IMG/VR virus record: IMGVR_UViG_3300043436_004263
Coordinates: 1 to 37,998 of that record
Direction: 5' to 3' (one strand)
Source: a virus
Length of the DNA stretch: 37,998 nt
A program made the position numbers and the translations under genes. Each line of letters starts with the position of its first letter. Position 1 is the stretch's first letter. The notes under the pieces are model-generated. The model was given only the letters and a program-made list of their open reading frames with translations. It had not been told where the DNA came from and ran no database searches. Of the stretch, positions 31,613-37,998 are shown in pieces.

Positions 31613-32496
31613 TGGCACATAATAATCATATAATTGATCGAATAAATAAAGATATAAATGTTTTATATCCAAATAGAAACGCATATTTAGAATTAACAAA
31701 AGATTTTAAATCTTTATTGCCAGATATATTAATCAAAGAACATGAAGGAATTAAAGTAGTTAGAGAAGATTTAATATTAAAAGGTGGAACTAAATCTAGG
31801 GCTGGAGAATTTCTAATTTCTCAAACAAAAAAGAATACTTTGGTTTACGTTGTCCCGCGTGTAGGTCATGCCGGTATTGCGATTATGGAATTAGCAAAGT
31901 TATATAATAAAGATGTTATTTTCTTTATGCCAGCGTGCAAAGAAATATCAGATCATCAATCTTATATAATTAATATGCAACCTAAAGATGTAATATTTGA
32001 AAGAATTGCAGCAATGCCTAATTTAAATCGAATTGCACATAAATATGCTATTGATAATAATTATGAATTTTTACCTTTTGGATTAAATCATCCACATACA
32101 ATTGCTGGTTTTGTAAGAACATGCGAAAATATATTAAAAAATTATGATGAACCAGAAGAATTGTGGAGCGTAGTTTCAACTGGTGTTCTTACAAGAGGAA
32201 TTCAAATAGGATTTGAAAATACAAATATGAAAGGCGTATGTGTTGCTAGAAATATGAAGCAAGGCGAATTAGGTAGAACTGAAATTATTTCTGAGCCATT
32301 ACCATTTTTAAAAGATGAGAATAAAAATAATTTACCAGAATTTAATACAGTGCCAAGCTATGATGGTAAAGCTTGGAAATATATTCCAAAAAATACTGGA
32401 AGAAATATTTGGTTTTGGAATGTAGCCGGTAATATTGAAGCACCAATTAATTTTAATAAACAACAAATAAAATCATATAAATCATGGAAAAAATAA
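31612..32496 (+). CDS. Fold-type II PLP-dependent enzyme (294 aa)
   Basis: KVVREDLILKGGTKSRAGEF (residues about 48-67) is the (K/R)REDL..gG.K.R motif of the tryptophan-synthase-beta/threonine-synthase/ACC-deaminase superfamily, with Lys61 as the PLP-binding residue. VPRVGHAGIAIMELAKLYNK is the phosphate/substrate loop in place of S.GNHG, followed by the typical VIFFMP strand. A C-terminal glycine region (VVSTGVLTRGIQIG) could bind the PLP phosphate. In this cluster it may attach or process an amino-acid-derived group on a pyrimidine. Substrate unknown. Confidence 0.75.
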   Translation: MAHNNHIIDRINKDINVLYPNRNAYLELTKDFKSLLPDILIKEHEGIKVVREDLILKGGTKSRAGEFLISQTKKNTLVYVVPRVGHAGIAIMELAKLYNKDVIFFMPACKEISDHQSYIINMQPKDVIFERIAAMPNLNRIAHKYAIDNNYEFLPFGLNHPHTIAGFVRTCENILKNYDEPEELWSVVSTGVLTRGIQIGFENTNMKGVCVARNMKQGELGRTEIISEPLPFLKDENKNNLPEFNTVPSYDGKAWKYIPKNTGRNIWFWNVAGNIEAPINFNKQQIKSYKSWKK

Positions 32497-32792
32497 ATTT
32501 AACAAATGAATTTGAACCAATTAGAAATTGGGCTCAAGAAAGAGGCATCTATGAAAAAGGTGATGCAAAAACACAATTCTTAAAATTAATAGAAGAAATT
32601 GGAGAATTATCAAAATCAATTTTAAAAAATGACGAAGAAGAATTTATTGATGCTATTGGAGATTGCGTAGTTGTATTAACAAACCTAGCTGCTTTAAATG
32701 GAAAAAATATTGAAGATTGTATTAATTCAGCTTACGAAGTTATTTCTAAAAGAAAAGGCAAAATGATTAATGGAACATTTGTAAAAGATTAA
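32484..32792 (+). CDS. MazG-like nucleotide pyrophosphohydrolase (102 aa)
   Basis: The all-alpha motif LIEEIGELSKSILKNDEEEF, then IDAIGDCVVVLTNLA, contains the metal-binding residues Glu37, Glu38, Glu41, Glu53 and Asp56/60 of MazG-type proteins, ending with K/R residues of the active site (KRKGKM). Such enzymes hydrolyse dNTPs to dNMP and pyrophosphate. Beside a dNMP hydroxymethylase, it could remove the unmodified dNTP and supply the dNMP substrate. Overlaps the PLP gene by 13 bases. Confidence 0.85.
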   Translation: MEKINLTNEFEPIRNWAQERGIYEKGDAKTQFLKLIEEIGELSKSILKNDEEEFIDAIGDCVVVLTNLAALNGKNIEDCINSAYEVISKRKGKMINGTFVKD

Positions 32793-32794
32793 TT

Positions 32795-33037
32795 ATGGAA
32801 TATATAGTTAGAGCAAAGAAAGGCCCTTATGATGGGCCTTTCTCAAAAAATATTATAACGTATTTTCTTGAGAATAATAAAGGAGAAACAATTAAATGGC
32901 ATGAAGGACCTAATAAATCTTTTAATGCTGAAATTGGTGATATAGTAACTGGCATTTTCGTCAAGGATGACAATGTTATTGACTATAGAAATTCTAATAT
33001 TCAAATTATAATTAAACAATTAAAATTAGAATTATGA
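32795..33037 (+). CDS. Hypothetical protein (80 aa)
   Basis: A small beta-rich protein (MEYIVRAKKGPYDGPFSKNI; EIGDIVTGIFVKDDNVIDYR) without a recognised family. Codons 7-17 form a perfect 10-bp hairpin in the mRNA. It lies between the MazG-like and hydroxymethylase genes and overlaps the latter (ATGA), so a role in the same pathway is possible. Confidence 0.55.
   Translation: MEYIVRAKKGPYDGPFSKNIITYFLENNKGETIKWHEGPNKSFNAEIGDIVTGIFVKDDNVIDYRNSNIQIIIKQLKLEL
32817..32843 (+). promoter_or_regulatory. Intragenic perfect hairpin in the 80-aa gene
   Basis: AGAAAGGCCC and GGGCCTTTCT pair perfectly over 10 bp around TTATGAT, 22 bases after the start codon. It is far more GC-rich than its surroundings. 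No T-run follows, so it is more likely a translation or RNA-stability element than a terminator. Confidence 0.55.
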
Positions 33038-33726
33038 TTGAATCATATCATATTAAATATCCTAATGCTGATCAAGCATTTATTCATTTATATAATTATA
33101 TTAATCATTATGGCGAATTAATTAATGGAACTAAAACTATTTTTAACATTGGATTTTACATTATAAATCCTAAAGATAATTATATTAAATGTAAAAATAG
33201 AAAATGGTCTAAACGATATGCAGATATTGAATGGGATTGGTATTTATCTGGCAATACTAATGCAATTGAATTATCTAAAATAGCAAAGATTTGGCAAAAT
33301 CATTTGGATCAAAATGGGAATGTTAATTCTAATTATGGTTATCAATGGAATCAATCAAATCAAATAGATAATGTAGTTGATGAATTAATTAGAGATAAAA
33401 ATTCTAGACGAGCATTTATAACTATTTATGATGGCAAACAAATAATTAATTCTTCAGCTACTGATTGTGGTTATTCTAAAGACACTCCATGCACTTTAAA
33501 TATAGGATTTAATATTCATGAAGATAAATTAAACATGTGCGTTTATATGCGCTCTAATGACATCTGGTATGGGTTCTGTAATGATCAGTATTGTTTTAGT
33601 AATTTGATGCAATTAATTATTTTAAAATTATCAGAAAAGGGTTTTAATTATGAATGTGGATCTTATTATCATCATGTGCACAATATGCATATTTATCTAG
33701 ATAAATTAAATAAAAACATATTTTAA
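33034..33726 (+). CDS. Thymidylate synthase-family pyrimidine hydroxymethylase (230 aa)
   Basis: The nucleophile Cys153 lies in DTPCTLNIGFN. YMRSNDIWYGFCNDQY (171-186) is the nucleotide-binding block, Arg125-Arg126 is the phosphate-binding pair, and VHNMHIY (215-221) is the C-terminal sugar-binding block. At the position of the Asn that fixes dUMP in thymidylate synthase there appears to be Asp184, as in dCMP hydroxymethylases; this points to 5-hydroxymethyl-dCMP. At 230 aa it is shorter than bacterial ThyA, as phage hydroxymethylases are. It probably supplies the modified base for the cluster. Confidence 0.8.
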   Translation: MIESYHIKYPNADQAFIHLYNYINHYGELINGTKTIFNIGFYIINPKDNYIKCKNRKWSKRYADIEWDWYLSGNTNAIELSKIAKIWQNHLDQNGNVNSNYGYQWNQSNQIDNVVDELIRDKNSRRAFITIYDGKQIINSSATDCGYSKDTPCTLNIGFNIHEDKLNMCVYMRSNDIWYGFCNDQYCFSNLMQLIILKLSEKGFNYECGSYYHHVHNMHIYLDKLNKNIF

Positions 33727-33728
33727 TT

Positions 33729-34349
33729 ATGGACAGGGAAAAATATATTTATTACCCAGCATTATCAGCATCTAGAATTAAATCATTTTATAATGGAGAT
33801 ATTGGTTATTCAAATGCTGCATTGGATTTTGGTCAAACATTTCATTATCAGTTATTAGAAACTAAATATGAATTTATGCCAAAAGAAGTTCAAATAATTC
33901 ATGATAAAATATTAGATCATCCAATTGCTAAATATTTATTTAATGATTCTGAAAAAGAATTTGCAATGGTTAATGATTTAAATATTGATGGTATTGATGT
34001 TAATGCTAAAGCGATGTTTGATTTATATAATGGAGAAAAGAAAATAATTGCTGATATAAAAACAACTTCTGCAAATAATTTAAATTCTTTTACTTCCGAC
34101 ATGATAAAATATAATAATCATATACAAGCAGTATGGTTCAGTATGGTTGCTGGATTTGATCCTAAGAATTTTTATTATATAGGAGTAAATAAAAAAATTA
34201 ATAAAAATAAATTAACTCAAGATTGTATTTATGTCTATAGACATAGCGATCAAGAAATAGAACAAGGGCAATTTTTAATTAACAATTATATTAAAACTCA
34301 ATGGAAAGAAGTAAAAAAATATCTTGGGGAAAGAAACAAAATGAAGTGA
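33729..34349 (+). CDS. PD-(D/E)XK exonuclease, RecB/exonuclease VIII-like (206 aa)
   Basis: The nuclease core has ALDFGQTFHYQLLE (conserved His of the first helix), then NAKAMFDLYNGEKKIIADIK, where Asp of AMFD and the D-I-K of IADIKTTSA form the D...(D/E)xK metal site. YNNHIQAVWFSMVAG is the typical following helix with a conserved Q. Such proteins resect double-stranded DNA for recombination with a single-strand annealing protein. The SSB-like gene is nearby; no Erf or RecT is recognised. Confidence 0.82.
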   Translation: MDREKYIYYPALSASRIKSFYNGDIGYSNAALDFGQTFHYQLLETKYEFMPKEVQIIHDKILDHPIAKYLFNDSEKEFAMVNDLNIDGIDVNAKAMFDLYNGEKKIIADIKTTSANNLNSFTSDMIKYNNHIQAVWFSMVAGFDPKNFYYIGVNKKINKNKLTQDCIYVYRHSDQEIEQGQFLINNYIKTQWKEVKKYLGERNKMK

Positions 34350-34351
34350 TT

Positions 34352-34756
34352 ATGACTACTGGAGAACTAATGTTATCAATAATTAATAATAAACAAAATT
34401 ACACTTTCGATGAATGGATGGATTGTATTTATGAAAATGCAAAATTAATTTATAATTATATCCCAAATGGTAATAGACATACATCATCAGTGTGGCCTAG
34501 GAGAGCAATAATTGGTATTGCAGTAAAACATTGGAGAGGTACAAAATCATTAAATGAAATTGGTAGGGTAATGGCTAAATCAGAAAATAGAAAAAATAAA
34601 TTTGATCATTCAACTTTAATTTATAATCTCAATAAACATGATGAGCATTTAAAATATAAAGAATTTGGTTATGAAGATTATTATATGCTTTATAATAAGC
34701 TATTAAATAAATGTCGTAGTTGTGGATTAATTAAATACTATGATAATGAAAAATGA
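34352..34756 (+). CDS. DnaA domain IV-like DNA-binding protein (134 aa)
   Basis: The segment WPRRAIIGIAVKHWRGTKSL, NEIGRVM, then KFDHSTLIYNL reproduces the DnaA domain IV pattern: R.~.i..a......sL.eIG followed by DHST.iy. There is no AAA+ domain, so it may bind a phage origin or act as a repressor or initiator. Start at ATG 34352, two bases after the previous stop; an upstream in-frame ATG at 34301 overlaps the nuclease gene. A C-terminal CRSCG lies near the end. Confidence 0.7.
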   Translation: MTTGELMLSIINNKQNYTFDEWMDCIYENAKLIYNYIPNGNRHTSSVWPRRAIIGIAVKHWRGTKSLNEIGRVMAKSENRKNKFDHSTLIYNLNKHDEHLKYKEFGYEDYYMLYNKLLNKCRSCGLIKYYDNEK

Positions 34757-35135
34757 AGAAAGAGAAATATATAAAGCAATAACTAATTACTTAGGTTATC
34801 AATACCCTGATTTAATATTTAGATTTGATTTTGCAGCTGGATTATGGTTAAATAAATTTCATGCAATGCTTCATAGTAAATTAAATCCAATTAGAGGTTT
34901 TCCAGATTTATTTATTGCATATAAGAATTTAAAATATAATGGATTGTTTATTGAAATAAAAACAGAAAAATCTTCTCCATTTAAAAAGAATGGAGAATTA
35001 AGAAATGGCGATCATTTAATTGAACAGCAAATGGTTTTAAATAAATTAAATGATCAAGGATATTACAGTGTATTTGGAATTGGCTTTGATAATTGCAAAA
35101 AAATAATTGATGATTATATGAATAATAAACTTTAA
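34740..35135 (+). CDS. VRR-NUC domain nuclease (131 aa)
   Basis: The pattern NPIRGFPDLFIAYKNLKYNG, LFIEIKTEKSSPFKKNGEL, then EQQMVLNKLNDQGYYSVFGI, is the VRR-NUC fold: GfPDl (Asp), a strand ending in E-I-K, then a Q-containing helix and GY. These PD-(D/E)XK-related enzymes act on branched DNA (Holliday junction resolvase-like roles in phages). The length of 131 aa is normal. It starts at ATG 34740 or 34746, overlapping the previous gene. Confidence 0.85.
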   Translation: MIMKNEEREIYKAITNYLGYQYPDLIFRFDFAAGLWLNKFHAMLHSKLNPIRGFPDLFIAYKNLKYNGLFIEIKTEKSSPFKKNGELRNGDHLIEQQMVLNKLNDQGYYSVFGIGFDNCKKIIDDYMNNKL

Positions 35136-35147
35136 ACTCAAAATAAA

Positions 35148-35747
35148 ATGGACAAAAGAGACACATGTATTTTTTATAGATCAATATTTGAATCTATTCA
35201 AGAATTATCAAAAGAACAACAAGCAGATATTTATAATGCTGTATTTGAATATTGCCTTAATTTTAATGAAATAGAATTAAATGGAATATCTAAAACAATA
35301 TTCAATTTAGTTAAACCGGTATTGGCAGCTAATAATTCAAGGTATATTAATGGAAGTCAACCAAAGACAAATAAATACATTAAAAATAAAGCAAAAGAAA
35401 AGCAAATTGAAAGCAAAGATAATGTAGATAAAGAGCAAAAATCAAGCGAATCAGAAGCGTATAAATATAAGAATAAGTATAATTATAAATATTGGAGTGT
35501 AGAAGAATTTATTTCTTCAATTAAAGAAAATGGAAATGATTATGATTCTAAGATGTTAAATGATTTCTATAATCATTGGAGTGAGAAAGATGCTAATGGT
35601 AAAATGAAATTCCAATTAGAAAAAACTTGGGAAACAAATAAGCGATTATCTACTTGGAAAAAAAGATCTGATCAATGGTCGAATAATAAAACAAATAAAT
35701 CTTCTGTAGAACAAACCTCTAGATCTGAAAGAGGAATTAAATATTAA
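35148..35747 (+). CDS. DUF6291-type protein, candidate helicase loader/replication initiator (199 aa)
   Basis: The N-terminal domain (MDKRDTCIFYRSIFESIQEL ... GISKTIFNLVKPVLAAN) follows the DUF6291 pattern (FY.si.e....l..e.q..i..ai..Y). A Lys/Glu/Asn-rich linker of about 40 residues follows, then a small helical domain (MLNDFYNHWSEKDANGKMKF, TWETNKRLSTWKKRS) seen at the end of phage replication initiators. It lies directly before DnaB, so a helicase loader role is likely but inferred. Confidence 0.75.
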   Translation: MDKRDTCIFYRSIFESIQELSKEQQADIYNAVFEYCLNFNEIELNGISKTIFNLVKPVLAANNSRYINGSQPKTNKYIKNKAKEKQIESKDNVDKEQKSSESEAYKYKNKYNYKYWSVEEFISSIKENGNDYDSKMLNDFYNHWSEKDANGKMKFQLEKTWETNKRLSTWKKRSDQWSNNKTNKSSVEQTSRSERGIKY

Positions 35748-35752
35748 TTATT

Positions 35753-37132
35753 ATGGAAGATATTTTGTCTATTGAGCAAAGTGTATTATCTTATATACTT
35801 TCATCGCCAGAAAATTATAAAGATGTTTTAATTAAATTAAATGAAGATCATTTCTCAAATCAATTATGCGTAGATCTTTTTAAATTAATAACATCAATTA
35901 ATCAAAAGCATATTGAGCCAAATATTATTACAGTTAAAAATGAAAATCAAAATAGGGAATTAATATCCAAAAAGGATTTTATTGAAATTATTAAATGGCA
36001 AACTTCAATTAGTTATTATACTCCAATAAATGATTATATTGAAATATTAAATGATAATAGAATAAAGAGATTATTATCAAAGAAAATAACAACTACATCT
36101 TTTAAATTAAATGATAATATAAAAGGCAATGATATATGCCATGAATTAATTAAAGATTTAAATGATTTATTAGATCTTAAAGAAGATAAAGAAGCATTGA
36201 CTATGTTAGAATTAACTCAGCATGAAAGAGAATCATTCTATAATAGAAAAGCATTATCAGAATCAGGTAAGACAACTGGATTAAATTCAGGAATTAATTC
36301 ATTAAATAAATTCACAGGAGGATTTCAAAGTGAATTTGTGATTTTAGCTGGTAGACCATCAATGGGTAAAACAGCTGCGGCATTATTTCATGCTTGCAAT
36401 TTTAATGAGCCTGGAATTTATTTTAATTTAGAAATGAATAAATCCCAATTATGCCAAAGATTAATATTGCAAAATCAAGTTGATGAAATTAATAGTGCTA
36501 AATTAAGGGATGGCACATTATCAAAAGAAGAAATTTTAGCATTTGAAAAAACTGTTGGTGTAATAGAAAAAATACCAATTAAGATCTATGATAAATCTAG
36601 GTGTGGTGTACATGAAGCAATTAGAATAATTAAAAAAGAAGTTAAAAAAAATAATTGCAAATGGGTGATAATTGATTATTTACAATTAATGACAATTGAA
36701 GGCCATAAAGGAAATAATAGAGAATTAGAAGTTGCTGAAATTAGTAGAACATTAAAAGCCACACAAAAAGAATTAAATATTACAATTATTGCATTAGCAC
36801 AATTATCTAGACAAGTAGAACAAAGGCAAAATAAAAAGCCAATATTATCTGATTTACGTGAATCGGGATCAATAGAACAAGATGCAGATACAGTAATATT
36901 TATTTATCGTCCAGAATATTATGGTTTAATTAATGAAAATACAAATGAGCCATATACAAATGAGGTATTTTATTTGTTTGAAAAACATAGACAAGGTGCA
37001 ACAGGAGAAGTATTATTTAAACATAATAATACTATTACTAAATTCTATGATAATGATAATTCAATAATTAATAATAATAAATCAATTAAACGAAATAATT
37101 ATTATGATGTAGAAAAAGATGATCCATTTTAG
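35753..37132 (+). CDS. dnaB: Replicative DNA helicase, DnaB family (459 aa)
   Basis: Unwinds the phage DNA at the fork. The N-terminal domain (MEDILSIEQSVLSYILSSPE) is DnaB-like and shorter than in bacterial DnaB. The ATPase has Walker A AGRPSMGKTA (about 199-208), followed by FNLEMNKSQLCQRLI, Walker B WVIIDYLQLM, and the sensor/Arg-finger part LAQLSRQVEQR with LSDLRESGSIEQDAD. It ends with an Asn-rich tail. It is the last gene of the replication block, followed by the early promoter region. Confidence 0.95.
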   Translation: MEDILSIEQSVLSYILSSPENYKDVLIKLNEDHFSNQLCVDLFKLITSINQKHIEPNIITVKNENQNRELISKKDFIEIIKWQTSISYYTPINDYIEILNDNRIKRLLSKKITTTSFKLNDNIKGNDICHELIKDLNDLLDLKEDKEALTMLELTQHERESFYNRKALSESGKTTGLNSGINSLNKFTGGFQSEFVILAGRPSMGKTAAALFHACNFNEPGIYFNLEMNKSQLCQRLILQNQVDEINSAKLRDGTLSKEEILAFEKTVGVIEKIPIKIYDKSRCGVHEAIRIIKKEVKKNNCKWVIIDYLQLMTIEGHKGNNRELEVAEISRTLKATQKELNITIIALAQLSRQVEQRQNKKPILSDLRESGSIEQDADTVIFIYRPEYYGLINENTNEPYTNEVFYLFEKHRQGATGEVLFKHNNTITKFYDNDNSIINNNKSIKRNNYYDVEKDDPF

Positions 37133-37139
37133 CATAAAT

Positions 37140-37177
37140 GTTGCTACATATAAAAGTCTATGTAACGACATATATGT
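37140..37177 (+). promoter_or_regulatory. Clustered dyads in the 37133-37349 intergenic region
   Basis: The imperfect dyad GTTGCTACATA/TATGTAACGAC (37140-37169, 9 of 11 pairs) is followed by the perfect palindrome ACATATATGT (37168-37177). TACATA/TATGTA half-sites thus occur repeatedly in about 40 bases. This is a plausible operator or origin-protein binding site ahead of the early promoter. Confidence 0.4.
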
Positions 37178-37230
37178 AGGTGTATTCGCGCAAAATGATC
37201 GATTTTATACTTTTTCTATATAAATTATTT

Positions 37231-37308
37231 AATTGACAATGAATAAGTTGTAACTATTTTTATTTGGTTTTGTAAAACGTATTCAGTATTATATATACAT
37301 TAGCCTCG
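37231..37308 (+). promoter_or_regulatory. Early promoter cassette 2
   Basis: AATTGACAAT (37231-37240) and TGTAAAACGTATTCAGT (37271-37287) repeat the motifs of cassette 1 at the same 40-base distance, with one base changed in the second motif. A -7-like TAGCCTCG is at 37301-37308. It drives the small early genes from 37350 across the genome junction. Confidence 0.6.
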
Positions 37309-37349
37309 TTAAACAAACAACGACAGTCAAACACTTAAACACTCACACC

Positions 37350-37595
37350 ATGGAAACGATTCTTGCAAAAGCAGTTAATCAAAAAAATCAGAAATTATTT
37401 AATAAATCAATTAAATTATTAATTCGATATAATGAATTAAATGATCTAAGAGATAGAGCAGGCGATAATGATGATGAAAAATCATATAAAAAATATGATC
37501 GTATGTGCGAAGTGACTTATGATAAATTTCTTGATTCTATGGATGCACTTCCTAAATACGAGCAAAAAAGAATATATGATTCTGAATTGTATTAA
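37350..37595 (+). CDS. Small early protein (81 aa)
   Basis: A charged helical protein, METILAKAVNQKNQKLFNKS, with an acidic segment DRAGDNDDEKSYKK. No family is recognised, and there is no membrane segment or cysteine. It is the first gene behind early promoter cassette 2 and uses the MET-x start after an A/C-rich leader. It probably acts very early in infection; this is inferred from position. Confidence 0.65.
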   Translation: METILAKAVNQKNQKLFNKSIKLLIRYNELNDLRDRAGDNDDEKSYKKYDRMCEVTYDKFLDSMDALPKYEQKRIYDSELY

Positions 37596-37635
37596 TTAAT
37601 AATAATTTTCTCACTCACTTAAAAACTCAAACATC

Positions 37636-37911
37636 ATGAACACGATCACGGCAACAGTAGTAAAAATTGGACCATACGAAAATAATCCATCATTACTTGG
37701 TAAAACATTAAATGTTGATAGAATTGAAATTTGGAAAAATTATAATTATATCAATAAAGATGTTCTTTTAAATTACAATGGTAATATTGTTTCATTTCAA
37801 ATGCATGAATTAGAATTTAATGTTTCTAATGAAGAATTAATTTCAATTACAACTTGTATAATATTTGAAAGCGATTTAATTTCTAAAATTTCTAAAATTT
37901 CAAACATTTAA
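37636..37911 (+). CDS. Small early protein (91 aa)
   Basis: Starts MNTITATVVKIGPYENNPSL after the leader CTCACTTAAAAACTCAAACA and ends SDLISKISKISNI. The sequence alternates short strands (ITATVVKIGP; KDVLLNYNGNIVSFQMHELE), suggesting a small beta-barrel, possibly SH3/OB-like; no family is recognised. Its last 38 codons are repeated at 1-114 through the circular overlap, and its 3' end lies in the 38-bp direct repeat that flanks the excisable downstream gene. Confidence 0.65.
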   Translation: MNTITATVVKIGPYENNPSLLGKTLNVDRIEIWKNYNYINKDVLLNYNGNIVSFQMHELEFNVSNEELISITTCIIFESDLISKISKISNI

Positions 37912-37998
37912 TTTTTCACTCACTTAATTTTTCAAACACTTAAAACTAAAACAACATGGAAACTTCAATCAACATCAACAACCTTTCAAATTCAGAAA
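37798..37998. repeat. Right-end redundancy carrying the cassette-free junction allele
   Basis: Bases 37798-37924 equal 1-127 and bases 37887-37998 equal 385-496, with 38 bases (37887-37924) shared by both. The right end therefore shows the sequence expected after loss of 295 bp (one 38-bp repeat copy plus the 82-aa gene unit). Confidence 0.9.

Noticed and set aside
1-37998. tRNA genes
   Set aside because: No cloverleaf with GTTCRANYC-type T-loop and acceptor pairing was noticed in any intergenic stretch; the non-coding gaps are short. A covariance-model scan would settle it.

Overview
This window is essentially one complete genome of a tailed (siphovirus-like) phage of Bacteroidota. It is very AT-rich, every gene lies on the + strand, Shine-Dalgarno sequences are absent, start codons follow A/C-rich leaders, and late transcription units begin with the Bacteroidota -7 box TAnnTTTG. 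The two ends overlap: bases 1-127 equal 37798-37924. The map is therefore circular or circularly permuted, with a unit of about 37.8 kb. The last 112 bases match 385-496 instead of continuing from 128, so the right end carries a second allele that lacks the small gene at 161-409.

Layout. (1) 37350 through the junction to 3233: an early block of small, mostly unrecognised genes. (2) 3268-5124: a small conserved phage protein and both terminase subunits. (3) 5152-13179: small genes, a candidate frameshifted tail-assembly chaperone pair, tape measure and two large tail proteins. (4) 13273-13809: probable tail tube protein with its own promoter, 5' hairpin and terminator. (5) 14442-22048: portal, MuF-like protein, scaffold, small head proteins, major capsid protein and connector/tail-completion candidates. 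The tail block thus lies between terminase and portal, an unusual gene order. (6) 22085-25591: fibre-like protein, GH24 endolysin, small membrane proteins of a lysis module, and an unexpected PAS-HisKA protein. (7) 25707-29679: DUF932-type protein, XRE regulator, SSB-like DUF669-type protein and accessory replication genes. (8) 29676-33726: a compact cluster with an SGNH-like protein, a helical protein resembling the aGPT-pyrophosphorylase/hmdU-kinase group, a fold-type II PLP enzyme, a MazG-like pyrophosphohydrolase and a thymidylate-synthase-family hydroxymethylase. It looks like a DNA base hypermodification pathway. (9) 33729-37132: PD-(D/E)XK exonuclease, DnaA domain IV-like protein, VRR-NUC nuclease, replication initiator-like protein and DnaB helicase.

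The genes suggest a phage that uses host RNA and DNA polymerases, loads its own helicase, modifies its DNA and packages by terminase. No integrase was found. Early transcription appears to start from two related promoter cassettes (about 25606 and 37231) sharing two motifs at identical spacing. The strongest candidates for undescribed biology are: a textbook -1 frameshift cassette (AAACCCG, stop codon, structured stem) at the end of the capsid gene; the hypermodification cluster; the kinase-domain-less PAS-HisKA protein; and the excisable gene cassette at the genome junction.
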